A DNA stretch of 64,000 nt from Phenylobacterium sp. RIFCSPHIGHO2_01_FULL_69_31 (GTDB lineage Bacteria > Pseudomonadota > Alphaproteobacteria > Caulobacterales > Caulobacteraceae), in NCBI RefSeq assembly GCF_001824475.1, contig NZ_MHXN01000016.1:113696-177695 (forward strand), read 5' to 3'. The translations under genes were made by a program, and so were the position numbers. This document shows, one piece after another, positions 37,595 through 49,306 of the stretch. Positions within the stretch are counted from its first letter, which is position 1. Each line of letters opens with the position of its first letter. The notes beneath the pieces were generated by a model that saw nothing but the letters and a program-made list of their open reading frames with translations, had not been told where the DNA came from and ran no database searches.

Positions 37595-38938
37595 TCAGGC
37601 GTCGGCCGGCAGCGTCTCCAGGAACCGCACCGGCTCGCCCAGGCTGGGCGCCACGATCTCGTCGTCGCGCATCACGACGCGGCCGCGGATGATGGTGGCC
37701 TTGGGCCAGCCCTTGGCCTCGAAGCCGTCAAACGGGGTCCAGCCGGCGCGGGTGGCCATCTGCTCGTGGGTGATGGTGCGCCGCGCCTTGAGGTCAACGA
37801 TGGTGAGGTCGGCGTCGTAGCCCACGGCCAGGCGGCCCTTGTCGGCCAGGCCGAAGATGCGCTGGGCGCCGTGGCTGGTGAGGTCGACCAGCCGCTCCAG
37901 GCTGAGCTTCCCGTCGGCCACATGGGTGAGCATGACGGGCAGCAGAGTCTGCACCCCGGGCATGCCTGACGGCGAGGCCGGATAGGGGCGGGCCTTCTCC
38001 TCGCGGGTGTGCGGGGCATGGTCGGAGCCCAGGACGTCGGCCACCCCGTTGGCGACGCCAACCCAGAGGCCTGCGCGGTGGGCGGCGTCCCGGATCGGCG
38101 GGTTCATCTGGGCGAACCCCTTCAACCGCTCGTAGGCCTCGGGGCCGGCCAAGGTCAGGTGCTGGGGCGTGACCTCGACGGAGGCGACGTCCTTGTGCGC
38201 AGCCAGGTAGGCGATCTCTTCCTTCGTGGTCACGTGCAGGACGTGGATGCGCTTGCCGGTCTTGCGCGCCAGGCGCACGAGGCGCTCGGTGGACTGGATC
38301 GCCGACTGGGCGTCGCGGACCTCGGGATGGCTGGTCCAGTCGCCGGTCCGGGCCAGGGGGCGGCGGTCGGCGAGGCGGTATTCGTCCTCGGAATGGAAGG
38401 CGGCGCGGCGACTGATGTTGCGCAGCACCTGCTCGACGCCCTCGTCGTCGGCCACCAGGAGCGTGCCGGTTGAGGCGCCCATGAACACCTTGATCCCGCA
38501 GCAGCCGGGCAGGCGCTCCAACTCGCCCAGGAAGGCGGCGTTCTCGTGCGTGCCGCCCACGTAGAAGGCGTGGTCGCAATGCATGCGGTGGTTCGCGCGC
38601 TTCAGCTTGTCGGCCAGCGCATCCGGGTCGGTGGTGGTCGGCTCGGTGTTCGGCATTTCGAACACGGCCACCACGCCGCCGAGCACCGCACATTGGGAGC
38701 CGGTCTCCAGGTCTTCCTTCCACTCCAGACCCGGCTCGCGGAAATGGACCTGGGTGTCGACGACGCCCGGCATGACCGTCAGCCCGGAGGCGTCGAACAC
38801 CTCGCCGGCGGAGGCCTGCGACAGGTCGCCGATGGTGGCGAACTTGCCATTGCGAATCCCGATGTCGGCCGGGCCGCGCCCCGCGTGGTTCACCACCTCG
38901 CCGCCGCGGACGATCAGGTCGTAGGTGGTGTCAGGCAT
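37595..38938 (-). CDS. pyrC: Dihydroorotase-family amidohydrolase
   Basis: A 447-residue cyclic amidohydrolase related to type I dihydroorotase, which closes carbamoyl aspartate to dihydroorotate. The metal site includes the carboxylated Lys K150 (GIKVFMGAS), His in VLHVTTKEE and TPQHL, and Asp in LGSDHAPHTREEK. The usual HxH motif reads Q63-V-H65, so the first His is missing. Substrate-binding FREPG and EMPNTEPTT are present. The altered motif leaves open another imide or hydantoin substrate. It starts inside the end of the glycosyltransferase gene (8-base overlap); no other pyrimidine gene is adjacent. Confidence 0.82.
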   Translation of the reverse strand: MPDTTYDLIVRGGEVVNHAGRGPADIGIRNGKFATIGDLSQASAGEVFDASGLTVMPGVVDTQVHFREPGLEWKEDLETGSQCAVLGGVVAVFEMPNTEPTTTDPDALADKLKRANHRMHCDHAFYVGGTHENAAFLGELERLPGCCGIKVFMGASTGTLLVADDEGVEQVLRNISRRAAFHSEDEYRLADRRPLARTGDWTSHPEVRDAQSAIQSTERLVRLARKTGKRIHVLHVTTKEEIAYLAAHKDVASVEVTPQHLTLAGPEAYERLKGFAQMNPPIRDAAHRAGLWVGVANGVADVLGSDHAPHTREEKARPYPASPSGMPGVQTLLPVMLTHVADGKLSLERLVDLTSHGAQRIFGLADKGRLAVGYDADLTIVDLKARRTITHEQMATRAGWTPFDGFEAKGWPKATIIRGRVVMRDDEIVAPSLGEPVRFLETLPADA

Positions 38939-39902
38939 TCCGGGGTTCCGTGGCTTTCAGGAGGTCGTTGGCGGCGGCGAGGACGGTCTTCACCGGCAGG
39001 TCCATCATGTGACACAGCGCCTGGCCGAAGCCAGGGTCAACCGCCTGGATCCGTTCGAAGGAGCGGGGGCCGCGCACCACCCGCGCGTGCTCGCCCCAGG
39101 GCGCGTAGAGGCGTTCGTCGGAGGGGCCGAAGAGGCCGATGGTCGGGCAGCCGGCGGCGGCGGCCAGGTGCATGGCGCCGCTGTCGTTGCCGATGAACAG
39201 GCGCGCCCGCTTCAGGCAGGCGAAGGCGGTCAGCAGGTCGACCTTTCCCGCGAGGTTGATGAAGCGGCGGCCGGCGGAGTCCTTCAGCGACCGCGCCAGG
39301 CTTTCGTCCGTGGGCCCGCCCAGCACCATCAACCGCCCGCCCGCCAGGGGGCCGTAGCCGTGCAGCAGGGTCATGGCCACCTGGCTGAACCGCTCGACGG
39401 GCCAGGTCTTGCCGACCCAGTTCGCTGCCGGCGCCATGGCCAGGATGGGACCGGCGCCCCGGGTCAGTTCGTCGGCATAGGTCTCGACATCGGCGTTGGT
39501 GAAGATGTGGGGCGGCGCCGGCTCGTCCTCGATCTTCAGCACACGAGCCGCCTCCAGCACCTTGTGCATGGGCTGGGCGCTCTTGCGATGGATGGCGCGG
39601 CGCTTGGTCGACAGGAAGCGCGAGATCCCCGAGCCGCGCAGATCGACGATCAGGCCCCAGTTGGTCTGGCGCACCTTCTGCCAGAGCTCGAACCAGTGGC
39701 TCCCGCTCTTCGACTTCTCCAGGACGATCACCCGGGCCAGGTTCGGAACCGCGGCGAACAGGGGCGCGGCGTCCGGGCCGGCGACGATGGTGAAGCGCGC
39801 GTTGGGGATCTCGTCGGCCAGCCGCTTGATCAGGCCGGACGACAGCACGGCGTCGCCGATTCGGGTGGCCGTGATGAAAAGGATCGGGAAGGAAGCCGAC
39901 AT
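38931..39902 (-). CDS. Glycosyltransferase family 9 (heptosyltransferase-like)
   Basis: A 323-residue GT-B enzyme of the lipopolysaccharide heptosyltransferase family. It begins ILFITATRIGDAVLSSGLIKRL, the typical N-terminal motif, and carries GPILAMAPAANWVGKTWP and the donor-binding ARLFIGNDSGAMHLAAAAGCPTIGLFGPSD. It probably adds a sugar to LPS core at the cytoplasmic face of the membrane. The ATG at 39902 has AGGA five bases upstream; an ATG two codons earlier has that site too close. It overlaps the dihydroorotase gene. Confidence 0.9.
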   Translation of the reverse strand: MSASFPILFITATRIGDAVLSSGLIKRLADEIPNARFTIVAGPDAAPLFAAVPNLARVIVLEKSKSGSHWFELWQKVRQTNWGLIVDLRGSGISRFLSTKRRAIHRKSAQPMHKVLEAARVLKIEDEPAPPHIFTNADVETYADELTRGAGPILAMAPAANWVGKTWPVERFSQVAMTLLHGYGPLAGGRLMVLGGPTDESLARSLKDSAGRRFINLAGKVDLLTAFACLKRARLFIGNDSGAMHLAAAAGCPTIGLFGPSDERLYAPWGEHARVVRGPRSFERIQAVDPGFGQALCHMMDLPVKTVLAAANDLLKATEPRNA

Positions 39903-39963
39903 CGGCATTCCTATACGCACGCGGCCGCTGGCGCTCCACACCGCGCGGCCCCAAATTGTCGGG

Positions 39964-40797
39964 ATGTCGCAGACTGTCACCTTCGCGCACTTGCCAAGCC
40001 GTTCGCTCATCGCGCTCGCCGGCCCCGACTGGCGCAGCTTCCTGCAGGGGCTGATCACCCAGGACGTGGAAACGGTGGCGGAGGGCGAGGCGCGGTTCGG
40101 CGCCCTGCTGACGCCCCAGGGCCGGCTGCTCTACGACCTGTTCGTGGTTCCCCGCGGCGACGGCGCCTGGCTGGACGTCGAAGCGGCGCATCGCGAGGCG
40201 CTGGTCCAGCGGCTGACCCTCTATCGTCTGCGGGCCAAGGTGGAGGTCGCGGCGGACGACACGCCGGTGAGCGTCCTGTTCGGCGGCGATCCGCAGGACC
40301 GGGCCGGATGGGTCCGCGACCCGCGGCTGCCGGAGCTGGGCTGGCGCGGCTACGGGGTGACGGCGCCGCCGGGCGCGACCCTGGCGACCGAGGCCGAGCG
40401 TGAGGCCCAGAAGCTGCGGCTGGGCGTGCCCGGGCCGGCGGACTGGGGCACGGAGAGGACCTATCCCATCGAAGCCAATTTCGACCTGCTGAACGGCATC
40501 GACTTCAAGAAGGGCTGTTTCGTCGGCCAGGAAACCACCTCGCGGATGAAGCGGCGCGGGACGATCAAGAACCGGATGCTGCCGCTGGTGGTTGACGGGC
40601 CGCCGCCGGCGCCCGGGGCCGAGGTGCTGAACGGCGAGCTGCGCGCGGGGGAGGTGCTGTCGGGCGGCGAAGGACGCGCCATTGCCCTCGTGCGGCTGGA
40701 CCGAGCGCTCGGTGCGCCCCTGACCGTCGACGGGCGGCCGGCGCGGGTGGAGGTTCCAGACTGGATGGCGGCCGCGGTGACGGAGTTCGCGACCTAA
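39964..40797 (+). CDS. ygfZ: YgfZ/GcvT-family folate-binding protein (Fe-S assembly)
   Basis: A 277-residue relative of the T-protein that binds folate and supports maturation of certain Fe-S enzymes such as MiaB. The diagnostic motif KGCFVGQE (about 180-187) contains the conserved Cys. The N-terminal part has WRSFLQGLITQDV and FGALLTPQGRLLYD. The start is the ATG at 39964. It is divergent from the glycosyltransferase across 61 bases. Confidence 0.93.
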   Translation: MSQTVTFAHLPSRSLIALAGPDWRSFLQGLITQDVETVAEGEARFGALLTPQGRLLYDLFVVPRGDGAWLDVEAAHREALVQRLTLYRLRAKVEVAADDTPVSVLFGGDPQDRAGWVRDPRLPELGWRGYGVTAPPGATLATEAEREAQKLRLGVPGPADWGTERTYPIEANFDLLNGIDFKKGCFVGQETTSRMKRRGTIKNRMLPLVVDGPPPAPGAEVLNGELRAGEVLSGGEGRAIALVRLDRALGAPLTVDGRPARVEVPDWMAAAVTEFAT

Positions 40798-40812
40798 TCC
40801 CGCATCGGGGGA

Positions 40813-41691
40813 TCACCGTTCCCCGAAGAATGCCCGCAGCAGCTCAAGCGTCTCCGCCGGCTTCTCTTCCGGGATGAAGTGGCCGCAGTCGAGGGACTGG
40901 CCGCGGACGTCGTCGGCCCATTCGCGCCAGATGGCGAGGGGGTCGTACCAGGCGGCCAGCGCGCCCTTGCCGCCCCAGAGCACCTGGACCGGGCAGGCGA
41001 TCTTTCGGCCGGCGGCCTTGTCAGCGTCGTCCAGGCGGCGGTCGTAGCCGGCGCCAGCGCGGTAGTCCTCGCACATGGCGTGGATCACGGAGGGGCGTTT
41101 CACGGCTTCGAGGTATTCGGCATAGGCCTCGGGGGCGAACATGGCGGACGCCTGCGGGTACTGGCCCTTGAAGAAGAAGTACTCCGGGTCCGCGTTGATC
41201 AGGGTTTCCGGTAGCGGATGGCGCTGGGCCAGGAACGGCCAGTGCCAGTACCCCAGCGCGAACCGGCGGTCGGCGCGGGCCCAGACTTCGCCGGTCGGGA
41301 TGATGTCGAGGATCGACAGCCGCCGCACGGCCTGCGGATGGTCCAGCGCCAGGCGGTAGGCCACACGTCCGCCCCGGTCGTGGCCGGCCACGTCGAACGT
41401 CTCGAAGCCGAAATGGCGCATTACGGCCATGGCATCCCGGGCCATGGCGCGCTTGGACGCGGTCTCATGGTCCTCGCTGGCGGGCGGGGCGGTCGAGCCG
41501 CCGTAGCCGCGCAGGTCGAAGCAGACGACGGTGAAGTCGCGCGCCAGCCCCTCGGCGACCTGCGCCCACATCATGTGGGTCTCAGGGTAGCCGTGCATCA
41601 GCAGCACCGGCGGGCCCGAGCCGCCGCGGCGAACGCGGAGCGAGACCTCGCCGGTTTCCACCTGCGACAACTGGAAGCCTTCGAACGCCAT
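40813..41691 (-). CDS. Haloacetate (fluoroacetate) dehalogenase-type alpha/beta hydrolase
   Basis: A 292-residue alpha/beta hydrolase. The nucleophile is Asp, not Ser (D105 in AGHDRGGRV), which marks hydrolytic dehalogenases. All residues described for fluoroacetate dehalogenase RPA1163 can be placed: D105, D129 and H271 as triad, R106 and R109 for the carboxylate, and H150, W151 and Y210 for the halide pocket. The oxyanion loop is MHGYPETH. The enzyme would convert haloacetate to glycolate and halide. Whether it takes fluoride or only chloro/bromo substrates cannot be read. It is cytoplasmic and converges on ygfZ with a gap of 15 bases. Confidence 0.85.
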   Translation of the reverse strand: MAFEGFQLSQVETGEVSLRVRRGGSGPPVLLMHGYPETHMMWAQVAEGLARDFTVVCFDLRGYGGSTAPPASEDHETASKRAMARDAMAVMRHFGFETFDVAGHDRGGRVAYRLALDHPQAVRRLSILDIIPTGEVWARADRRFALGYWHWPFLAQRHPLPETLINADPEYFFFKGQYPQASAMFAPEAYAEYLEAVKRPSVIHAMCEDYRAGAGYDRRLDDADKAAGRKIACPVQVLWGGKGALAAWYDPLAIWREWADDVRGQSLDCGHFIPEEKPAETLELLRAFFGER

Positions 41692-41743
41692 CGAAACTTT
41701 GGCCCCTTGTTTCCAGCCCCCGGCTGCGCTGAGAGTGCCGCCG

Positions 41744-42334
41744 ATGACTGGGACCCTGACTCGGTGCGAATGGCGCGGCATGGCCGGCGACCCGCTGTAC
41801 GAGGCCTATCACGACACCGAATGGGGCGTGCCGGAATATGACTCCCGCGCGCTGTGGGAGAAGCTGGTCCTCGACGGCTTCCAGGCGGGGCTCGCGTGGA
41901 TCACGATCCTGAGGAAGCGCGAGGCCTTCCGCGCAGCCTTCGACAATTTCGACCCTGAGAAGGTGGCCCACTACGGGGAGGCCGATCGTGCGCGTCTGAT
42001 GGCCGACGCGGGCATTGTCCGGTCGAACGCCAAGATCGACGCCGCCATCGAGAGCGCGAAGATCTACCTGCAGATGCAGGCGCGCGGCGAGGACTTCTCG
42101 GCGTTCTGCTGGGGCTTCGTGGGCGGCAAGCCGATCCAGAACCGGTGGAACGCCTTCGGCGAGGTCCCGGCCCAGACGGAGCTGGCGGTCGAGGTGTCGA
42201 AGGCGCTGAAGGCCCGGGGCTTCAAGTTCGTTGGCCCGGTCATCGTCTATGCCTGGATGCAGGCCGTGGGCATGGTCAACGACCACTTCACCTGCTGCTT
42301 CCGCCACGACCAGGTGAAGACGCTGGTGCGATGA
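41744..42334 (+). CDS. tag: DNA-3-methyladenine glycosylase I (TagI)
   Basis: A 196-residue base-excision enzyme of the helix-hairpin-helix superfamily that removes 3-methyladenine. Signatures are the N-terminal RCEWRGMAGDPLYEAYHDTEWG, FEKL-like WEKLVLDGFQAGLAW with the catalytic-pocket Glu/Trp, and C-terminal zinc ligands in MVNDHFTCCFRH plus the N-terminal Cys. No signal peptide. Its stop overlaps the start of the following lipoprotein gene (ATGA), and it is divergent from the dehalogenase gene across 52 bases. Confidence 0.94.
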   Translation: MTGTLTRCEWRGMAGDPLYEAYHDTEWGVPEYDSRALWEKLVLDGFQAGLAWITILRKREAFRAAFDNFDPEKVAHYGEADRARLMADAGIVRSNAKIDAAIESAKIYLQMQARGEDFSAFCWGFVGGKPIQNRWNAFGEVPAQTELAVEVSKALKARGFKFVGPVIVYAWMQAVGMVNDHFTCCFRHDQVKTLVR

Positions 42335-42630
42335 GGATTGCGACGCTGTTTACCTGCGCCCTGATGCTTGCCGGGTGCGAGCACATGTACGGCGGCTTCG
42401 ACGGGAAGCTCAGTGACTCCGAGGCGATCTCGCTTGCCCGTCGCGAAGCTGCGCGGCGTGGAGTGCTACTTGCCGGCCGTCAGCCCGTGGTCAGGCGATC
42501 TGAAACGGGTGCGATGGTCTACTTCGAGGATCCCGCCTGTCGGACGGCGTGCCTGGATGGGCTGCCTGTGGTGGTCGGGATTTCGCCCGACAAGCGGCGC
42601 GTGATCTATTTCAGCGACGGGCGCGTCTAG
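42331..42630 (+). CDS. Small lipoprotein, unknown function
   Basis: A 99-residue protein with a lipoprotein signal: [16 protein letters not shown], lipobox L-A-G-C with the modified Cys at 16. The mature part is 84 residues with one CRTAC pair that could form a disulfide and a C-terminal beta-rich stretch ([18 protein letters not shown]). I recognise no family. It overlaps tag by 4 bases at its start and rnhB by 1 base at its end, so it is translated in a coupled series. Confidence 0.75.
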   Translation: MRIATLFTCALMLAGCEHMYGGFDGKLSDSEAISLARREAARRGVLLAGRQPVVRRSETGAMVYFEDPACRTACLDGLPVVVGISPDKRRVIYFSDGRV

Positions 42631-43295
42631 TGGCCAAGGGTCCCACGCTCCTTCTGGAAAAGGCCTTCGTCGGCGGCCCGGTGTGTGGCGTGGACGAGGC
42701 TGGGCGCGGCCCGTGGGCCGGGCCGGTGAGCGCGGCCGCGGTGATCCTGCATGACAACCCGCGGAAGATCCCCAAGGGTCTGGACGATTCCAAGAAGCTG
42801 ACCGCCAAGGCGCGTGAGGCGCTGGAGATCGAGATCAAGGCGACCTCGATGGCCTGGGGCGTGGGCTTCGCCAGCGTCGAGGAGATCCACGAGCTCAACA
42901 TCCTGCACGCCACGGGGCTGGCGATGTGCCGGGCGATCGAGGCCCTGAGCGTCCAGCCGGTCTTCGCGCTGGTGGATGGAAACTACCGCTTCAAGCTCCC
43001 TTGCGAGGTGAAGACGGTGGTGGGCGGCGACGGGAAGTCGAAGTCCATCGCGGCGGCTTCGATCCTGGCCAAGGTGGCCCGCGACCGGCTGATGATGGAG
43101 ATGGATGCGCTCTATCCAGGCTACGGCTTCGCCAGCCACAAGGGTTACAACGCCCCCACCCACCTGGAGGCCCTGGTCAACCTGGGCCCGTGCGAGATCC
43201 ATCGGCGCGCCTGGCGGCCGGTGAAGCTGGTGCTGGCGGGCAAGGATCCTCGCCTCGACGGCGAGCTTCAGGACGAGCTGCCGTTCGACAGCTGA
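42630..43295 (+). CDS. rnhB: Ribonuclease HII
   Basis: A 221-residue enzyme that cuts RNA in RNA/DNA hybrids, including single misincorporated ribonucleotides. Catalytic residues are in the N-terminal [13 protein letters not shown] (D22, E23), the next Asp in FALVDGNYR and the Asp in KVARDRLM. The GSHKGY-like [12 protein letters not shown] supports the family. It begins with GTG at 42630, overlapping the stop of the lipoprotein gene by one base. The gene is close to ccrM as in other Caulobacterales, but with a kinase gene in between. Confidence 0.95.
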   Translation: MAKGPTLLLEKAFVGGPVCGVDEAGRGPWAGPVSAAAVILHDNPRKIPKGLDDSKKLTAKAREALEIEIKATSMAWGVGFASVEEIHELNILHATGLAMCRAIEALSVQPVFALVDGNYRFKLPCEVKTVVGGDGKSKSIAAASILAKVARDRLMMEMDALYPGYGFASHKGYNAPTHLEALVNLGPCEIHRRAWRPVKLVLAGKDPRLDGELQDELPFDS

Positions 43296-43441
43296 GGCCC
43301 TGCCGGACCGCGACGCGCGCCGAAAGGTGCGCTCCTTCGTCGCGGGCGTACTTGCGCTAGACGCACGGCTGACGAGCGTTTGGCCAGCCAATGTTAACGC
43401 GCCGCCGTTACAGCTGTTGGCCTCCCCAACGCTGAGCGTCC

Positions 43442-45703
<2,262 letters not shown>

Positions 45704-45721
45704 CGCCTGCCCAAACCGTCG

Positions 45722-45756
45722 TTGACGGCCTGTTCACCATGTTGGCCTGAAGATTC
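45722..45756 (+). promoter_or_regulatory. ccrM leader: degenerate CtrA-type site and GANTC site
   Basis: TTGA-N7-TTCACC at 45722-45737 is two mismatches from the CtrA consensus TTAA-N7-TTAACC. A GATTC (GANTC, the CcrM target) follows at 45752-45756, 29 bases before the ccrM start. In Caulobacter ccrM is activated by CtrA and its leader carries GANTC sites that silence the promoter when fully methylated. The assignment is by analogy. Confidence 0.45.
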
Positions 45757-45776
45757 ACGCCTTCTGTTGTGTTTGA

Positions 45777-46865
<1,089 letters not shown>

Positions 46866-46978
46866 CCGGTTTCGGCCCCCGCGCGGGGGAAGTCGCTGGA
46901 CCCCATACCCGTTCTTCGGCCACCCTGATCCGAACAGGTGTTTTGGGCGGGGGGTGATGGCATGGGCAGGTCGCGGCG

Positions 46979-48127
46979 ATGAATCCGCGCGTGTTCGTGC
47001 TCACCATGGTGACGTTCGCCTTCGGCTCGGCGGCGTTCATCTTCGCCGGCCTGCTCGAGACCATGGCGGCGGACCTGGGCGTCTCGACCGCCGTGGCGGG
47101 CCAACTCCAGACCGCCTACGTCCTGACCTCTGCCGTGCTTGGCCCGGTGGCGGCCCATGTACTGGCCAGGTTCGACCGCAAACTGGTGGTGCTTGCAGGC
47201 CTGAGCTTCGGCCTGCTGCTGCACCTGGCCTGCGCGGTGACGCCGAACTTCGAGACCCTGCTGGGCCTGCGCGGGCTGGCGGGACTGGCGGGCGCCATGT
47301 CGGGGCCGGCCGCCAGCGTGGCGGCAGCCTCGATGGTCCCGCCCGAGCGGCGCGGGTCGGCGCTGGCGATGGTGGCCGGGGGCATGACCCTGGCCTTCGT
47401 GCTGGGCATCCCGATGGGAAGCGTCGTGGGCTCGCTGTTCGGCTGGCGCGCCACCTTCCTGTTCGCGGCGCTGCTGTCGGCTTCCGCGCTGGTGGCCGTG
47501 ACGCTGTTCCTGCCGCCGGCGCCCGCGCCGCCGAAGCGGGAGGGCGGGGCGGTGGCGGTCTCGGCGATCTGGCCGCTGTACCTGACCACCTTCCTGGTGT
47601 TCGCCGCCAACATGACGCTCAACCTCTACATCGCCCCCATCGTGCGGGTGGGGGCTGGCGTGACCGGCGCCGGCGTCGGGGCCTTCCAGGCCATGATCGG
47701 GTTCGGATCGATCATCGGCCTCTGGCTCGGCGGCCGGGCCGCCGACCGCAACGTGGGCAAGGCCTGGATCATGCAGGGCTTCGCGATCCAGGGCGTGGCC
47801 ATGAGCCTGCATTTCGCCGCCACGCACCAAGCGCTTCCGCCCGGCCTGCCGAGCCAGCTTCTGGTGGCGCTCGCCATCCTGGTCGCGGCGACGGCGCTGT
47901 TCTCCATCACGCCCGTTATCCAGTCGCGGCTTATCCAGATGACCGATGGGGCGCCGGTGGCTCTCGCGCTCAACGGCTCGGTGATCGCCGTCGGTCAGGC
48001 GCTGGGGTCGGCGGCGGGCGGCGCATCGCTGGCCGCCTGGGGGGTGCCCGCCATCCCGGCGACGGCCCTGGCCCTGTCGCTGGCCGGCTTCGCGATCCTC
48101 AGCGTCGCCTTCCCACGCCGCCGCTAG
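46979..48127 (+). CDS. MFS transporter (DHA1-like)
   Basis: A 382-residue inner-membrane protein with about 12 hydrophobic helices. The motif between helices 2 and 3 is degenerate (GPVAAHVLARFDRK), and the motif C-like stretch GGMTLAFVLGIPMGSVVGSLFGWRATF marks drug:H+ antiporters. Helices 6 and 7 are joined by a short loop rich in Pro and Lys. The substrate is unknown. It follows ccrM by 113 bases and converges on mutY with a 4-base overlap; it is not part of the usual block and may be an addition. Confidence 0.9.
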   Translation: MNPRVFVLTMVTFAFGSAAFIFAGLLETMAADLGVSTAVAGQLQTAYVLTSAVLGPVAAHVLARFDRKLVVLAGLSFGLLLHLACAVTPNFETLLGLRGLAGLAGAMSGPAASVAAASMVPPERRGSALAMVAGGMTLAFVLGIPMGSVVGSLFGWRATFLFAALLSASALVAVTLFLPPAPAPPKREGGAVAVSAIWPLYLTTFLVFAANMTLNLYIAPIVRVGAGVTGAGVGAFQAMIGFGSIIGLWLGGRAADRNVGKAWIMQGFAIQGVAMSLHFAATHQALPPGLPSQLLVALAILVAATALFSITPVIQSRLIQMTDGAPVALALNGSVIAVGQALGSAAGGASLAAWGVPAIPATALALSLAGFAILSVAFPRRR

Positions 48128-49170
48128 AGCAGGTTCGTCAACCCGGCCCGCGCGGCCTTCAGGAACACGCTGGGCAGGGCGTCGAGATCGCGGCGGGGGC
48201 TCCAGATCACGTCCGCGGCGTCTCCCTCGGCGCGCAGCAGGCGCAAGGTCAGGGTGAAGTGGGTGAAGCCGTGCTCCACCTCCCCGACACCGCGCCATGC
48301 CGCCGGGGCGGGCGCCGCCTCGGCGGCTTCCGCGTCACTCCAGGGGGCCGCCCGCCAGTCGCTGGTAGGGAGGGCCAGCATGCCGCCGAGCAGGCCTTTG
48401 GGCGGCCGGCGGACCAGCGCGATCTGGTCGCCGCGGGTGAGGACGTAGGCTACGCCATGGCGATGGGGCAGCGCGGCCTTCGCAGTCTTGCGGGGGTAGG
48501 TTTCCGGCGCGCCGGTCGCCAGGGCTGCGCAGTGCGAGGCGACCGGGCAGCGGTCGCAGAGCGGCGCCTTTGGCCGGCAGATCGTGGCGCCAAGGTCCAT
48601 CAGCGCCTGGGCCCAGTCTCCCGGGCGGTGGTCGCGGACCAGGCCGGCGGCCAGACGTTTCAGCTCGGGCTTGGCGTCGGGAAGGGGCGTCTCGACCGCG
48701 AATAGCCGCGCCATCACCCGCTCGACGTTGCCGTCCACCACATTGGCCGGCCGGTCGAAGGCGATCGCACCGACCGCGGCGGCGGTGTAGGGGCCGAGGC
48801 CCGGCAGACCGCGCAGGCCCTCCTCGGTGTCCGGGAAGACGCCGCCGTGCTCGCTGGCCACGGCGCGGGCGCACTTGAGCAGGTTGCGGGCGCGGGCGTA
48901 GTAGCCGAGGCCCGCCCATGCGGCCATGACCTCGCCGTCCGCTTCGCCCGCCAGGTCGGCGACGGTCGGCCAGCGGGCGGTGAATTTGAGGAAGTAGGGC
49001 GTCGCGTGCGGGACCGTGGTCTGCTGCAGCATCACCTCGGACAGCCACACCCGGTAAGGATCGGGGCGCACCCCGGCGGCATGGTCGGCGGGGCCCACGC
49101 GCCAGGGCAGGTCACGGGCGCTGGCGTCATACCAGGCTAGGAGCTGCGCGCGGAGGGTGTCGGGGTTCAC
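48124..49170 (-). CDS. mutY: A/G-specific adenine glycosylase MutY
   Basis: A 348-residue glycosylase that removes A opposite 8-oxoG. The helix-hairpin-helix and catalytic Asp are in LPGLGPYTAAAVGAIAFDRPANVVDGNV, and the 4Fe-4S cluster motif C-x6-C-x2-C-x5-C is intact (CRPKAPLCDRCPVASHC). The C-terminal third is the NUDIX-like 8-oxoG recognition domain. Translation starts at GTG 49170, since the conserved LLAWYDASARDLPWR begins ten residues later and no ATG fits. The start lies beside an interspersed palindrome shared with dciA. Confidence 0.95.
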   Translation of the reverse strand: MNPDTLRAQLLAWYDASARDLPWRVGPADHAAGVRPDPYRVWLSEVMLQQTTVPHATPYFLKFTARWPTVADLAGEADGEVMAAWAGLGYYARARNLLKCARAVASEHGGVFPDTEEGLRGLPGLGPYTAAAVGAIAFDRPANVVDGNVERVMARLFAVETPLPDAKPELKRLAAGLVRDHRPGDWAQALMDLGATICRPKAPLCDRCPVASHCAALATGAPETYPRKTAKAALPHRHGVAYVLTRGDQIALVRRPPKGLLGGMLALPTSDWRAAPWSDAEAAEAAPAPAAWRGVGEVEHGFTHFTLTLRLLRAEGDAADVIWSPRRDLDALPSVFLKAARAGLTNLL

Positions 49171-49180
49171 GAGGCCCTCA

Positions 49181-49298
49181 TATCGTCATCCTTGGGTCGC
49201 GCGCGAGCGCGATCCGGAGACCCCAGCAGCCTCGCTGCATCCCGATATTCTGCTTGGATACCCGGGATCGTCTTTCGGACGACCGTGGGATGACGATA
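49181..49298. repeat. 118-bp palindromic interspersed element between mutY and dciA
   Basis: The element is bounded by perfect 11-base inverted arms, TATCGTCATCC (49181-49191) and GGATGACGATA (49288-49298). The interior has further complementary pieces such as GGTCGCGCGCGAGCGCGATCC and a CGGACGACCG stretch. It resembles the REP-like or mosaic palindromes common in alphaproteobacterial intergenic regions. It fills nearly the whole divergent gap, so any promoter must lie within it. Confidence 0.7.
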
Positions 49299-49306
49299 AT
49301 AGGGAG

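Noticed and set aside
43390..43420. TGTTAACG...CGTTACA ahead of the MHYT kinase as a CtrA box
   Set aside because: The half-sites do not have the TTAA-N7-TTAA spacing. It is only an imperfect dyad and may be chance.
46876..46889. CCCCC-GCGC-GGGGG after ccrM as a terminator
   Set aside because: The loop itself is self-complementary GCGC, the stem is only 5 bp, and there is no T run. Such sequences are frequent by chance at this GC content.
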